This document shows, one piece after another, positions 1-12,844 of a stretch of DNA of 64,000 bases. Location: positions 4,095,001-4,159,000 of the forward strand of contig NZ_CP080269.1 of assembly GCF_019431355.1 (NCBI RefSeq). Reading direction: 5' to 3'. Position 1 is the stretch's first letter. Each line of letters opens with the position of its first letter. This stretch comes from Paenibacillus sp. R14(2021). Its GTDB lineage: Bacteria; Bacillota; Bacilli; Paenibacillales; Paenibacillaceae. The notes beneath the pieces are model-generated. The model was not told where the DNA came from, did not search any database, and was given only the letters and a program-made list of their open reading frames with translations. The position numbers were made by a program, and so were the translations under genes.

Positions 1-2066
<2,066 letters not shown>

Positions 2067-2192
2067 CTATTGAACCCTGTTAAAGGGTTCACTTCGGAAA
2101 CCAACGTTAACATCTTCGCTCAGCTAAGTAATGACCTTCGCAAAGGTTCGTATCCAGTTTTCAGGGTGAAAGACAGCTCTGTATGTACATCG

Positions 2193-2309
2193 TTTGGTGG
2201 CGATGGCGGAGGGGAACCACGCGTACCCATCCCGAACACGACCGTTAAGCCCTCCAGCGCCGATGGTACTTGGACCGCAGGGTCCTGGGAGAGTAGGACG
2301 TTGCCAAGC
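2193..2309 (+). rRNA. rrf: 5S ribosomal RNA
   Basis: A 117-nt 5S rRNA follows the 23S gene after a ~126-nt spacer. The 5' end (TTTGGTGGCGATGGCGG) and 3' end (GTAGGACGTTGCCAAGC) pair in the usual way. The central CCATCCCGAACACGACCGTTA is close to the family consensus. No tRNA lies in the 23S-5S spacer. Confidence 0.97.
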
Positions 2310-2317
2310 ACGAACAA

Positions 2318-2346
2318 CCGATCGCAGTTTCTGCGATCGGTTTTTT
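2318..2346 (+). terminator. rRNA operon terminator
   Basis: A perfect 10-bp stem (CCGATCGCAG / CTGCGATCGG) with a TTT loop is followed by six T residues. It lies 8 nt after the 5S gene and closes the rRNA operon. Confidence 0.95.
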
Positions 2347-2457
2347 GTTGTTTTCTTCTATTGTATTTTTCACCCATTGTTGGTTTGATTTCCATTACAA
2401 CTGTAAACACCGGGTAGAACATACTACGGTTAACAGTGTGTGATGGGAGTGCTTAAC

Positions 2458-3777
2458 ATGGGAAAGATGACGAGAAAGCTAATCCGCTCCAAAATGATGC
2501 TGATCCTTATGATAAGTATCTCTTTAAGCACAGGATGTAATGCTGAGAGCGATGGAGATGCGGTTAATTTGCCTTCTGTGCCGGAGACAACGAGAGCTCC
2601 CATTAGTTTTGAAACCAAATCTCTAAAAAACCTAAATAATGTAAAGAAAGTAACGTCGCCAGTGACGAAATTTCATTTATCAAGCGATCAGGCAATTATG
2701 CATAGAGCCGGAAACACCGAAAATCCGATGGATTTTCGTGCGGAGAGGCGCATTCTGACTTCCCGTACCTGGAAGACGTCCAAGCTGCCTGTAAGAGGTA
2801 TCTACGTATCCGGTTGGGTGGCGGGCAGCAAAAGTCGGTTAGAGCGGCTGATCCGCTTATTGGACACCACCGATTTGAACGCCATGGTCATCGATGTGAA
2901 GAATGACTATGGCCAAATCACCTATCGGTCATCCATCCCAGCTGTAAAAGCGATAGGAGCAGACAGAAACTACGCGATTTCGAATATTGGTGCTCTAATC
3001 CAAAAGTTGAAGGCAAAGAACATCTACGTGATCGGCAGAATCGTGACTTTCAAGGATCCCCTCTATGCCAAGCATCACCCTGCAATGGCGCTGCAGAATC
3101 AGAGTGGAGGCGTTTGGAGAGACGGGCAGGGCAAGGCTTGGCTGGATCCTTTTCAACAACAGGTGAGGTCTTATAATAGAGCGATTGGGGAGGAAGCGGC
3201 CGCAGTCGGATTCGATGAGGTACAGTTTGATTATGTGCGCTTTCCCGATAATGGGGAGAAGGTCGACCGTGAAGTTACATTCAGCAGCCGGCAAGGAAGA
3301 TCGAAGTCGGAGATTATTTCGACGTTCCTCCGGGATGCTCGGAAGGGGATTCACGAGAATGGAGCACGAGTATCCGCTGACGTGTTTGGCCTCGTGACGT
3401 CCTCGGCGGATGATATGGGCATTGGTCAGTCATGGCGATCCGTATCGAGCGTGGTGGATGTGATTTCACCGATGACGTATCCCTCCCACTATTCGACAGG
3501 CATGTACGGGGTGAAGAATCCGGACCTCAGTCCCTATGCGATTATTCATCATGCGATGACGGATGCGAATCGGAGGAATCATGTGATGAAGGAGAACAGC
3601 AGGACCGCAGTTGCTGGAATTCGACCTTGGCTGCAAAGCTTCACGGCTGGATGGGTGCACCCTCATCAGCATTACGGCTATGAGCAGATAAGGAAGCAGA
3701 TTCAGGCTGCAAAGGATGCAGGGGTTCAGGAATTTATGCTTTGGAGTTCGAATTGCAAATATGAATATCGTTCATAA
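2458..3777 (+). CDS. DUF4015-type putative glycoside hydrolase lipoprotein
   Basis: Protein of 439 residues. The N-terminus is a lipoprotein signal: a Lys/Arg-rich start, a hydrophobic stretch and a lipobox STGC with the acylated Cys near residue 27. From about residue 110 (RGIYVSGWVAG) the sequence reads as the DUF4015 putative glycosyl hydrolase family, a TIM-barrel domain. It includes the typical AMVIDVKNDYG, the YVIGRIVTFKDP segment and DEVQFDYVRFP, whose acidic residues are candidate catalytic groups. The protein should act outside the membrane, perhaps on cell-wall or exopolysaccharide; the substrate is unknown. The chosen ATG has GGGAG 8 nt upstream; a GTG at 2440 and an ATG at 2443 are also in frame but lack a better ribosome site. 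It stands alone between the rRNA operon and guaB. A GAGCC/GGCTC hairpin at about 3788-3803 follows it, without a clear T run. Confidence 0.85.
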   Translation: MGKMTRKLIRSKMMLILMISISLSTGCNAESDGDAVNLPSVPETTRAPISFETKSLKNLNNVKKVTSPVTKFHLSSDQAIMHRAGNTENPMDFRAERRILTSRTWKTSKLPVRGIYVSGWVAGSKSRLERLIRLLDTTDLNAMVIDVKNDYGQITYRSSIPAVKAIGADRNYAISNIGALIQKLKAKNIYVIGRIVTFKDPLYAKHHPAMALQNQSGGVWRDGQGKAWLDPFQQQVRSYNRAIGEEAAAVGFDEVQFDYVRFPDNGEKVDREVTFSSRQGRSKSEIISTFLRDARKGIHENGARVSADVFGLVTSSADDMGIGQSWRSVSSVVDVISPMTYPSHYSTGMYGVKNPDLSPYAIIHHAMTDANRRNHVMKENSRTAVAGIRPWLQSFTAGWVHPHQHYGYEQIRKQIQAAKDAGVQEFMLWSSNCKYEYRS

Positions 3778-3807
3778 AATGGTTAAAGAGCCCCTCCTGG
3801 CTCAATC

Positions 3808-3836
3808 TTGACAGCCAATTACCCCTCTGCTAATAT
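3808..3836 (+). promoter_or_regulatory. sigma-A promoter of guaB
   Basis: TTGACA at 3808-3813 and TAATAT at 3831-3836 are separated by exactly 17 bp. The start of guaB lies ~87 nt downstream. I saw no purine riboswitch in the leader. Confidence 0.8.
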
Positions 3837-3895
3837 TGCAATAATATACGCAGGACCGTTCAATTGTGCGGGTTTTTGGAGCTTCAAACAGATAA

Positions 3896-5380
<1,485 letters not shown>

Positions 5381-5539
5381 CATCTTCGTCGGAAGCAGCT
5401 AGCAGAAGAATCTTTAGGAGGACGAGTAGGGCAGGTAGATGGTGGAAATCACCGTTTCCCTGTCTATCTTTTTATGGAAACGGCTCTCTTTATGTTACAA
5501 TACTAGAGTGAAATTTATGATAGATGAGGAGAGAATACG

Positions 5540-6829
5540 TTGAAACGGAAGAAGGGACGGGTACTGTTTGTACCGACCATTTGCGCGACTGTCATTGCCA
5601 TGATGCTTACAACTAATCTCGGATCCCACGCCGCATATGCTGCGAAAGTGGATGTGACGCCGAACCCGCTGGGGCTTGAAGTTCGTTCAGCCATTCTCAT
5701 AGATGCGGATACAGGACAGGTGCTCTACTCCGTTGATGCAGATACGCCGCATCCGCCTGCTAGCATGACGAAGCTGATGACTGAATATTTGGTGCTTGAA
5801 GAAATATCGGGCGGACGCCTGAGTATGACGGACATGGTAACGGCAACGAAAGAAGCAGCATCTATTCCTCCTGACGGCTCTCAAATCTACTTGGCCGAAG
5901 GCGATCAGCACACGGTGAAGGACTTGTATATGGCGATGGCCGTGCAGTCCGCCAATGATGCTACGATTGCTCTTGCCGATCGAATCGGCGGCACGGAGCA
6001 AGGCTTCGTGAAGAAAATGAATGAAACGGCGAAGGCGCTCGGTCTGAAGACAGCGCATTTTACAAGCGCAACGGGGCTTGCCGATACGACAGTTATCTCG
6101 GCTAACGATTTGGCGAAGTTCGCAAGCATCCTGTTGAAGAAGCATCCTGAATTCCTGGAGTTCTCCTCTACGCCAAGCTACAAATTCCGTGAGCGTGACA
6201 AAACGCCGATGGTTAATTTGAATTGGATGCTCGAAACGAACAAAAGCATAACGACCTTCAAGCAGTTTGCTTATCCGGGCGTGGATGGCATGAAAACAGG
6301 CTATATTGGGGCAGCGGGCTACTGCTTTACGGGAACAGCCAAACGTGGGGATCTGCGCTTGATCTCGGTTGTTATGGATACCGCTTCGAAATCGGCGCGT
6401 TTCGTGCAGACGGCGAAGCTGTTCGACTACGGCTTTGATAATTTTGAGAAAAAGACGATTATTGCACCGAAGTCAGTTGTAGAAACGGCGAAGACGGTCA
6501 AAATAAAGAAGGGTGTTTCTAAGGAAGTGCCGATTATGACGGCATCGGACGTTACCTTCATGGTGAAGAAAGAAGCGAAGCCGAACGTGACGCTGACCGG
6601 CGTTAAGTTGAAGTCGGAAGCCGAATTGGTTGCTCCGATAAAGAGCGGTACTGTCGTCGGTACGGCAACGTACACGTACAAGGATGCAGAAACCGGGCAA
6701 TCGCTGCAAAAAACGGTTAACCTGATTACGTCGGAAGAAGTGGAAAAGGCGAGCTGGTGGCGTCTGATGTTCCGCGCGCTCGGCGGCTTTATCTCGGGCT
6801 TGTTTAAAGGCATTATGGATTTGTTCTAA
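5540..6829 (+). CDS. dacA: D-alanyl-D-alanine carboxypeptidase (PBP5-type)
   Basis: A serine peptidase of family S11 that trims the terminal D-Ala from peptidoglycan pentapeptides outside the membrane. Of 429 residues, the first ~35 form a Sec signal peptide ending near AAYAAK. All three penicillin-binding motifs are present: SMTK (nucleophile Ser75), SAN (137-139) and KTG (252-254). A C-terminal PBP5-C beta domain follows, then a Trp-rich amphipathic tail (WWRLMFRALGGFISGLFKG) that anchors the enzyme to the membrane surface. The start is TTG at 5540 with GAGGAGAG about 7 nt upstream; no better ATG exists before the signal peptide. A TACAAT box at 5496-5501 probably marks its own promoter. 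Synteny with guaB and pdxS supports orthology to B. subtilis dacA. Confidence 0.95.
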   Translation: MKRKKGRVLFVPTICATVIAMMLTTNLGSHAAYAAKVDVTPNPLGLEVRSAILIDADTGQVLYSVDADTPHPPASMTKLMTEYLVLEEISGGRLSMTDMVTATKEAASIPPDGSQIYLAEGDQHTVKDLYMAMAVQSANDATIALADRIGGTEQGFVKKMNETAKALGLKTAHFTSATGLADTTVISANDLAKFASILLKKHPEFLEFSSTPSYKFRERDKTPMVNLNWMLETNKSITTFKQFAYPGVDGMKTGYIGAAGYCFTGTAKRGDLRLISVVMDTASKSARFVQTAKLFDYGFDNFEKKTIIAPKSVVETAKTVKIKKGVSKEVPIMTASDVTFMVKKEAKPNVTLTGVKLKSEAELVAPIKSGTVVGTATYTYKDAETGQSLQKTVNLITSEEVEKASWWRLMFRALGGFISGLFKGIMDLF

Positions 6830-6870
6830 ACAAAATCGCGATAGGCGACTATTTTAGTGTGATTTAATGG

Positions 6871-6899
6871 TTGTCGATTGTTCTACTATGCTGTAGAAT
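6871..6899 (+). promoter_or_regulatory. sigma-A promoter of pdxST
   Basis: TTGTCG at 6871-6876 and TAGAAT at 6894-6899 with a 17-bp spacer, in the 200-bp gap between dacA and pdxS. Confidence 0.6.
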
Positions 6900-7031
6900 T
6901 ATTGGTTAGAGCTGGTCCGGAGACGGAAATTAGGCAGAAAAAGCAAACGGAGTTATTGCTTCTGATGCGAGCATTGCTTGCAACGGAGCAGCCGAAGAGC
7001 TAATCGCTAAAAACTTTTAGGAGGACTCATC

Positions 7032-7913
7032 ATGGAAACAGGAACTTCGCGTGTAAAACGCGGTATGGCTGAAATGCAAAAAGGCGGCGTCATCATGGAC
7101 GTTATGAACGCCGAGCAAGCAAAAATCGCTGAAGCGGCTGGCGCAACGGCAGTTATGGCACTTGAGCGCGTACCTTCCGATATTCGTGCAGCAGGCGGCG
7201 TTGCCCGTATGGCTGACCCGACAATTCTCGAGGAAGTTATGAAAGTCGTTTCGATCCCGGTAATGGCGAAAGCGCGTATCGGGCACTATGTAGAAGCGCG
7301 TGTACTGGAAGCGCTGGGCGCGGATTACATCGACGAGAGCGAAGTGCTCACGCCGGCTGACGAAGTATTCCACATCGACAAGCGCGAATTCACGGTTCCT
7401 TTCGTGTGCGGCGCCAAGGATCTTGGTGAAGCGCTTCGTCGTATTCAAGAAGGCGCAGCGATGATGCGTACGAAGGGTGAGCCGGGAACAGGCAACATCG
7501 TTGAAGCTGTTCGCCACATGCGTCTGATTACGGGCCAAATCCGCAAAGTGCAGAACCTGTCGAAGGACGAACTGTATGCGGAAGCCAAAAACCTGGGTGT
7601 ACCTTACGACTTGCTTCTGGACGTGCATGAAACAGGCAAACTGCCTGTCGTTAATTTCGCAGCAGGCGGCATAGCAACACCATCCGATGCTGCGCTGATG
7701 ATGCACCTCGGCGCCGACGGCGTATTCGTAGGCTCCGGTATCTTCAAATCCGACAGCCCAGAGAAATTCGCACGCGCGATCGTTGAAGCAACCACGCATT
7801 ACACGGATTACAAGCTGATTGCTGAAGTGTCGAAAAACCTGGGCGCTCCAATGAAAGGCATTGAAATTTCGAAGCTGTCCGCTTCCGAGCGTATGCAGGA
7901 TCGCGGCTGGTAA
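7032..7913 (+). CDS. pdxS: Pyridoxal 5'-phosphate synthase, PdxS subunit
   Basis: The synthase subunit of the DXP-independent vitamin B6 pathway. It makes pyridoxal 5'-phosphate from ribose 5-phosphate, glyceraldehyde 3-phosphate and the ammonia delivered by PdxT. The 293-residue protein is nearly invariant in sequence: [20 protein letters not shown] at the N-terminus, then [20 protein letters not shown], and the phosphate-binding [15 protein letters not shown] and [18 protein letters not shown] lies about 8 nt before the ATG. pdxT begins 22 nt after the stop, and PdxS and PdxT form a 12+12 complex. Confidence 0.98.
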   Translation: METGTSRVKRGMAEMQKGGVIMDVMNAEQAKIAEAAGATAVMALERVPSDIRAAGGVARMADPTILEEVMKVVSIPVMAKARIGHYVEARVLEALGADYIDESEVLTPADEVFHIDKREFTVPFVCGAKDLGEALRRIQEGAAMMRTKGEPGTGNIVEAVRHMRLITGQIRKVQNLSKDELYAEAKNLGVPYDLLLDVHETGKLPVVNFAAGGIATPSDAALMMHLGADGVFVGSGIFKSDSPEKFARAIVEATTHYTDYKLIAEVSKNLGAPMKGIEISKLSASERMQDRGW

Positions 7914-7935
7914 GCCGGAAAGAAGGCGTAAACAG

Positions 7936-8520
7936 ATGAAGATTGGCGTACTGGCGCTGCAGGGCGCCGTTGCGGAACATATACGTAGTATCGAAGCTGC
8001 CGGCGGGGAAGGCGTTGCCGTGAAGCGTACGGAAGAGCTTCATGAGCTTGACGGACTCATTATTCCCGGCGGCGAAAGCACGACGATCGGCAAGCTGATG
8101 CGCAAATATGGGTTTATTGATGCAGTTCGGCTTTTCTCTGAGCAGGGCAAGCCGATTTTCGGGACTTGCGCAGGCTTAATAGTGCTTGCTGAACGTATCG
8201 AAGGCCAAGAAGACGTGCATTTGCAGCTGATGGACATGACGGTTGCGCGCAACGCTTTTGGGCGTCAACGCGAAAGCTTCGAGACGGATCTGACGATCAA
8301 GGGTATTACGGAGCCGGTACGTGCGGTATTCATACGCGCGCCGCTCATTAAAGAGGTTTCGCCTGAGGTGGATGTACTGTCCACGTACAACGGGGAAATC
8401 GTAACGGCACGACAGGGTCATCTGCTGGTATCCTCCTTTCATCCGGAGCTGACGGACGATTATCGTCTCCATGCGTATTTCCTGGAGATGGCGAAGGAAG
8501 CAGCTGCTGCGAAAGAATAA
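7936..8520 (+). CDS. pdxT: Pyridoxal 5'-phosphate synthase, PdxT glutaminase
   Basis: The glutamine amidotransferase subunit that hydrolyses glutamine and channels ammonia to PdxS. The protein has 194 residues and begins MKIGVLALQGAVAEH, the family start. The class I amidotransferase triad is visible: Cys78 in GTCAGL, and His169 and Glu171 in SSFHPEL. The PGGEST oxyanion and substrate loop lies at 45-49. The start at 7936 has GAAAGAAGG upstream; an open frame reaching back to 7861 overlaps pdxS and is not used. Same operon as pdxS. Confidence 0.97.
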   Translation: MKIGVLALQGAVAEHIRSIEAAGGEGVAVKRTEELHELDGLIIPGGESTTIGKLMRKYGFIDAVRLFSEQGKPIFGTCAGLIVLAERIEGQEDVHLQLMDMTVARNAFGRQRESFETDLTIKGITEPVRAVFIRAPLIKEVSPEVDVLSTYNGEIVTARQGHLLVSSFHPELTDDYRLHAYFLEMAKEAAAAKE

Positions 8521-8525
8521 CGTTG

Positions 8526-8551
8526 AAAGACTGCGCAAGCGCAGTCTTTTT
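8526..8551 (+). terminator. Terminator of pdxST
   Basis: A perfect 10-bp stem (AAAGACTGCG / CGCAGTCTTT) with a 4-nt loop, running into five Ts, directly after the pdxT stop codon. Confidence 0.93.
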
Positions 8552-8675
8552 GCCGTATTGGCGATTTTATGCAGGAATGCAGGCCATTTGGTTTGAATGA
8601 CCTGTCATGTTGGCAACAACTAAGAGGGAAATTTCGTATTAATTGACCTGATTCATAGAGAGGGGATTATTTACC

Positions 8676-9956
8676 GTGTTGGATGTAAAATTGTTACGGA
8701 ATGATTTTGCTAAAGTAGAACAAGCACTCATGAACCGTGGTAAATCGCTTGATCTCATTGCAGGCTTCCCTGCGCTGGACGGCAATTGGCGCGATATGCT
8801 GCAGGAAACGGAGCAGCTCAAGAACCGCCGCAACACGGTATCGCAAGAAGTCGCGAAGTTGAAAAAAAGCGGCGGCGATGCAGAGGCGCTGATTGTGGAA
8901 ATGCGCGAGGTCGGCGACCGCATTAAGGTGCTGGATGAGGAAATCCGAGCGGCGGAAGCCGAAATCGCCGAGTTGATGCTGTCTATTCCGAACGTGCCGA
9001 ACGAGAGCGTGCCTGTGGGCGCTTCGGAAGACGACAACGTAGAGATTCGCCGCCACGGCGAAGTGCCGGCGTTTACATTCGAGCCGAAGGCTCATTTTGA
9101 ACTTGCACAAGATCTGGGTATTCTTGATTTCGAGCGCGCGGCGAAAGTAACCGGCTCGCGTTTCGTCTTCTACCGCGGACTTGGCGCGCGTCTGGAACGT
9201 GCGTTGATCAACTTCATGATGGATCTACATAGCGACCAACACGGGTATGAGGAGTTTCTGCCTCCGTATATCGTGAACCGCGACAGCCTTATTGGTACAG
9301 GCCAGCTGCCGAAGTTCGAAGAAGATCTGTTCAAGATCGCGGACACCGAATATTATCTCATTCCGACGGCGGAAGTACCGGTGACAAACGTGCACCGCGA
9401 AGAAATCTTGTCAGCGGAAGAGCTGCCGAAGAATTTCGTTGCATACAGCGCATGCTTCCGTTCTGAAGCAGGTTCTGCTGGACGTGACACGCGCGGGCTG
9501 ATTCGTCAGCATCAGTTCAACAAGGTTGAGCTGGTGAAGCTAGTTAAGCCCGAGGATTCCTATGCAGAGCTTGAGAAGCTCACGGCGAACGCGGAGAAGG
9601 TGCTGCAGCTGTTAGGACTGCCTTACCGCGTGCTGACACTCTGTACGGGCGATATGGGCTTCACATCGGCGAAGACCTACGACTTGGAGGTATGGATTCC
9701 AAGCGGCGGTACATACCGCGAAATCTCGTCCTGCTCGAACTTCGAGGATTTCCAAGCACGCCGGGCGAATATCCGTTTCCGCCCTGAAGCAAAGAGCAAG
9801 CCGGAATTCGTGCATACGCTGAACGGATCGGGTCTAGCCGTAGGGCGTACAGTAGCTGCGATTCTGGAGAACTACCAGCAGGCGGACGGAACGGTCATCA
9901 TTCCGGAGGCGCTTCGTCCGTATATGGGCGGACTTGAAGTTATTGCACCTCGATAA
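8676..9956 (+). CDS. serS: Seryl-tRNA synthetase
   Basis: Charges tRNA-Ser with serine; class II synthetase of 426 residues. The N-terminal ~110 residues form the long antiparallel coiled coil that grips the variable arm of tRNA-Ser. Motif 2 reads [20 protein letters not shown] and motif 3 [16 protein letters not shown]. The start is GTG with GAGAGGGG about 11 nt upstream. The 155-nt leader contains no T-box structure that I could find. It stands immediately upstream of a tRNA-Ser gene, its own substrate, as in other Bacillales. Confidence 0.97.
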   Translation: MLDVKLLRNDFAKVEQALMNRGKSLDLIAGFPALDGNWRDMLQETEQLKNRRNTVSQEVAKLKKSGGDAEALIVEMREVGDRIKVLDEEIRAAEAEIAELMLSIPNVPNESVPVGASEDDNVEIRRHGEVPAFTFEPKAHFELAQDLGILDFERAAKVTGSRFVFYRGLGARLERALINFMMDLHSDQHGYEEFLPPYIVNRDSLIGTGQLPKFEEDLFKIADTEYYLIPTAEVPVTNVHREEILSAEELPKNFVAYSACFRSEAGSAGRDTRGLIRQHQFNKVELVKLVKPEDSYAELEKLTANAEKVLQLLGLPYRVLTLCTGDMGFTSAKTYDLEVWIPSGGTYREISSCSNFEDFQARRANIRFRPEAKSKPEFVHTLNGSGLAVGRTVAAILENYQQADGTVIIPEALRPYMGGLEVIAPR

Positions 9957-9994
9957 TTGACGTAATGGCGGTGGGACTGCGGCGGAATTTGGAG

Positions 9995-10024
9995 TTGCTA
10001 TTTTAATTTCTCCTGTGGTACAAT
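9995..10024 (+). promoter_or_regulatory. Promoter of tRNA-Ser
   Basis: TTGCTA at 9995-10000 and TACAAT at 10019-10024 with an 18-bp spacer, 40 nt before the tRNA 5' end. It survived the downstream integration because the element entered at the tRNA 3' end. Confidence 0.7.
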
Positions 10025-10063
10025 ACATCTTGTGACCTTTTCGTAAAGTTAGGGTTATACGAT

Positions 10064-10152
10064 GGAGAGGTACCGAAGCGGTCATAACGGGGCGGTCTTG
10101 AAAACCGTTAGGGCGCAAGTCCACGTGGGTTCGAATCCCACCCTCTCCGCCA
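10064..10152 (+). tRNA. tRNA-Ser (anticodon UGA), integration target
   Basis: An 89-nt class II tRNA with encoded CCA. The acceptor GGAGAGG pairs with CCTCTCC. The anticodon loop CTTGAAA gives UGA. A 4-bp variable stem (GGGC/GTCC, 10111-10122) is followed by a T arm GTGGG-TTCGAAT-CCCAC. The 3' part from 10089 is duplicated at 23961, so in the integrated state the 3' half of this gene may be supplied by the element. Confidence 0.96.
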
Positions 10153-10158
10153 TATCAT
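10089..10158 (+). repeat. attL: left end of the tRNA-Ser element
   Basis: The 70-nt segment from the anticodon stem to six bases beyond the CCA recurs at 23961-24030 with only two differences (10114 C/T and 10120 T/C). The tyrosine integrase starts ~130 bp inside this end. The spacing of the two copies gives an element of 13,872 bp. Confidence 0.93.
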
Positions 10159-10202
10159 TTAAAAACCCAGCGCCGCACAAGGCTTTGCGGCGATTATGAC
10201 TG

Positions 10203-10247
10203 AAACGCACTTAACCGTTGAATAGCGGTCGGGTGCGTTTTTTTGTT
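10203..10247 (+). terminator. Element-borne terminator after tRNA-Ser
   Basis: AAACGCAC and GTGCGTTT form the base of a hairpin whose upper part pairs ACCG with CGGT, followed by a long T run. It replaces the native terminator of tRNA-Ser, which now lies beyond attR. Confidence 0.8.
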
Positions 10248-10288
10248 TTCGTGACCGTTAGACAAAAACCTAACGGGAGGACTTGAAT

Positions 10289-11350
10289 ATGAGCGCAAGT
10301 ACAGGGAAAACGCCGCATAAGCGTGGGCAGAGAAAGAATCATTTGGACATTCCACAGCGGTTGTTAGACCGCCTTACTCCTTCGGTCTTGGAAACGCCCC
10401 GCTCCACCCTTCAAGAAGCCAAGGAACCGCATCCTGAGACGCTGACACTGGATAAGTTATTTAATCGCTACTACGCCGCAAGACAAGCGGCAGGGGCGGC
10501 AGAACGCACCTTAGAGGACTACAGGAAGCACATGAACTGGTTTCGCCGTTTCCTAGCATTAGAGTACAGCGGTCTTGATAACTTTGTACCTAATCGGGAT
10601 GTCATTCGTACATGGACTTCATCTATGTTGACGATTCAGAGGTTGAAGCCCTCCACAATCAACATCAGACTGAGAACAGTCAAGGCAATGTTCAATTGGG
10701 CTATGAGTGAGGGAATCATTAAAGAATCCCCGTTTGAAAATGTAGAACTGTTGAAAGTGCCAGAAGATGATTTTCAAGTGATTTCGAAAGCACAGGAACG
10801 GAAGCTATTCAATTGCTGTGAACTCACAACGTTCACTGGACTGCGTGATGCACTACTAATGTCATTCTTATTAGACACTGGTGTTCGGATAGGCGAGTGT
10901 ATGAGGATACTTGCAAATGAAGTCGATTTGCAGAACCGTTCAGCATCTATTCGTGCTGAATCAGCTAAAACGAGGAAGGCACGGACAGTATACTTCGGAG
11001 CAAGAACCCAAGAGTTACTGGTTATCTATCTTGCTTGGCATGAGACGAACGGACAAGCCCCAAACCTGTTTCTCAACGAGTATGGTCAACCGTTGGATAA
11101 GAATTGGGCGACAAGGTGCATAAGCTTTATAGGCAAGAGGGCGAAGATTACAGGAGTTAGAATTAGCCCGCACACATTCCGCCATACGTTCGCAACTCGA
11201 TATATAAAGGCGACAGGCGACCCGTTCTCATTACGTAGATTGCTTGGACATTCATCTATGGAGATGGTAAACCGTTACGTTAATCAAGATGTAACCGATG
11301 TTCGTGAGCAATACGAGAAGTTCATGAGCGGAGGAATTGAGCGATGGTGA
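10289..11350 (+). CDS. Tyrosine recombinase / integrase
   Basis: Site-specific integrase of 353 residues. The N-terminal SAM-like core-binding domain lies at about residues 50-150 and the catalytic domain follows. The conserved Arg of box I is in DTGVRIGECMRI, HxxR is in PHTFRHTFATRYI, and the final His and nucleophilic Tyr are in GHSSMEMVNRYVNQ. The start ATG at 10289 has GGGAGG 8 nt upstream; a TTG at 10283 is in frame but too close. It sits next to attL and reads inward. This is the usual arrangement for tRNA-targeting integrases, so it is inferred to catalyse entry and exit of the element. Confidence 0.94.
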   Translation: MSASTGKTPHKRGQRKNHLDIPQRLLDRLTPSVLETPRSTLQEAKEPHPETLTLDKLFNRYYAARQAAGAAERTLEDYRKHMNWFRRFLALEYSGLDNFVPNRDVIRTWTSSMLTIQRLKPSTINIRLRTVKAMFNWAMSEGIIKESPFENVELLKVPEDDFQVISKAQERKLFNCCELTTFTGLRDALLMSFLLDTGVRIGECMRILANEVDLQNRSASIRAESAKTRKARTVYFGARTQELLVIYLAWHETNGQAPNLFLNEYGQPLDKNWATRCISFIGKRAKITGVRISPHTFRHTFATRYIKATGDPFSLRRLLGHSSMEMVNRYVNQDVTDVREQYEKFMSGGIERW

Positions 11351-11646
11351 CGGCGCGGACTGTGTGGTTGGCTATGGACGGTGGAAATGTAGCCCAAAGG
11401 CGGCTTGTAAAGATCGCTAGAACGCATTGCAAGCTTAATAGTAGCAAAGACTCAACTCCTTAACGCAGGCAAGATATAAGAGCAGAAATTGAGCGTCTGA
11501 GAATGATGAGAGACGAGATTATTGGACAGTATGCGGAGAAAGTGGCGAAGTTCATGCAGAACAAACAGTACAATACAGCTAATACAATCGCCGCTTACGA
11601 ACGTCTAGTGAGTAGAGATGACGAACTCATCCTGAAATCTAATTGA
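11344..11646 (+). pseudogene. Small ORF overlapping the integrase end, split by a stop
   Basis: An ATG at 11344 overlaps the integrase stop codon and opens a 39-codon frame ending at TAA 11461-11463. The same frame then continues without interruption to 11646. The second part contains an ATG at 11503 and a charged, probably helical 47-residue sequence (MMRDEIIGQYAEKVAKF...). Either these are two short genes, or one ~100-residue protein has been interrupted by a nonsense mutation. No family recognised. Confidence 0.35.
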
Positions 11647-12020
11647 GTTAACAATTCGGAATTTGCTTATTAACGGGATGACTATCATCTTCTGACGGTG
11701 GAAGCCTTGCTGAACGCTATGTAGAGCGTTCAAAAGGAAGTCTTGGTGGAATTGTCCTTGACTCGTATTCAGGGGGCTACAAGTTTTTCTGATGAAGCAG
11801 GAGCGAGATGCAATAGGATAAAATCGTTTGCTCAAACAACCTAATAGAAGCACAAAGGGAGCATGTATTCGCGGCTCCCGCTTCAATTCTTGAACTTAAT
11901 CATGAGATCGAGTTGTTAAATAGTGGTCATAAAGCTAGTATCGGTGATATAATCTCCCTATATTCCAGTTATTTCTATAATGGACGTTCATCACGAAATT
12001 ACGTGGAGGATTGATGAAGT
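11647..12020. other. Intergenic region with two hairpins
   Basis: No convincing gene. Two hairpins are seen: TGAACGCT/AGCGTTCA at 11711-11732 and GGGAGC/GCTCCC at 11857-11879. A TATAAT-like box near 11949 may belong to the lipoprotein gene downstream. Confidence 0.4.
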
Positions 12021-12701
12021 GTGTTCGGAAAAAAGCAAAAGACCTGTATTTTTTGCTTAATATGTCTATCTTGGATACTGCTTTTAACAGCCTGTGGAAC
12101 AAAGACAGCAGACGAAACGCAAGTCAAAGTTATACCTGAGACTCAAAGTTCAATCGTAGTTGAAGAACATTATGATCCGTGTAGTTTGGGTGAGAAGACT
12201 CTAGAGCAGAAAACTGAGGATGAACTTAAAACACAAGCTTTATGTTACTTTCAAAATGATTGGCAGAGTAAGGAGAAAGATTTTGTTATATCGGCTAACA
12301 AACAAAACGAAAAATTTTTTAAAGTGTTAATTGATTGCGCCTCCGCATATACTGATAGTTCAACTACTGCCGATGAATGGCTCAAAATCATAGATCGAAT
12401 CTCGGAATTACAAAAAGAAGAAACCAATTCGTCAATTGCAACAACATTGCTTTATCTGAGTGCAGATTTACTAAATACAAAAGTCAGTGAGGCAGTTGCA
12501 AAGGGAAGACAGGAATACAATGAAAAATACTATGACCCTGAGATTGGAATGACTAAAGATCAAGTGGAGAAGTCGCGTTGGGGTAAACCAGAAGATGTTA
12601 ACACTACAATAACGAAGTATGGAGTACATGAGCAGTGGGTCTATTATAGAGACAAGTATATATACTTTGAAGATGGTATTGTAACATCAATTCAAGAATG
12701 A
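12021..12701 (+). CDS. Lipoprotein with a C-terminal SmpA/BamE-like motif
   Basis: Protein of 226 residues. It has a lipoprotein signal (LLLTACG, acylated Cys25) and a helical middle. The C-terminal ~60 residues contain IGMTKDQVEKSRWGKPEDVN followed by a YGVHEQWVYY...YIYFEDGIV pattern. That pattern is typical of the small SmpA/BamE-like domain found in many Gram-positive lipoproteins, where it may bind partner proteins. The start is GTG with GGAGG ~11 nt upstream. It is cargo of the tRNA-Ser element and ends in a strong terminator. Function unknown; a surface role for the element is possible. Confidence 0.7.
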   Translation: MFGKKQKTCIFCLICLSWILLLTACGTKTADETQVKVIPETQSSIVVEEHYDPCSLGEKTLEQKTEDELKTQALCYFQNDWQSKEKDFVISANKQNEKFFKVLIDCASAYTDSSTTADEWLKIIDRISELQKEETNSSIATTLLYLSADLLNTKVSEAVAKGRQEYNEKYYDPEIGMTKDQVEKSRWGKPEDVNTTITKYGVHEQWVYYRDKYIYFEDGIVTSIQE

Positions 12702-12704
12702 GAT

Positions 12705-12739
12705 AAAGCACCTCTAGTTTACTCAACTAGAGGTGCTTT
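12705..12739 (+). terminator. Terminator of the element lipoprotein
   Basis: A perfect 15-bp stem (AAAGCACCTCTAGTT and its complement) with a 5-nt loop. The outer A/T pairs make it potentially active in both directions. Confidence 0.85.
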
Positions 12740-12844
12740 CGTATCTTTATTAAGTCTCAATAAAACTGAGATTCAATTTAGATACAGGCTAGTAATATTG
12801 GGAAGCAGGAGAGCCTTACCTGAATGGTACGCTCTCATTTTCAC

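Noticed and set aside
8552-8675. T-box leader for serS
   Set aside because: No T-box consensus, specifier loop or antiterminator pair; the gap is too short.
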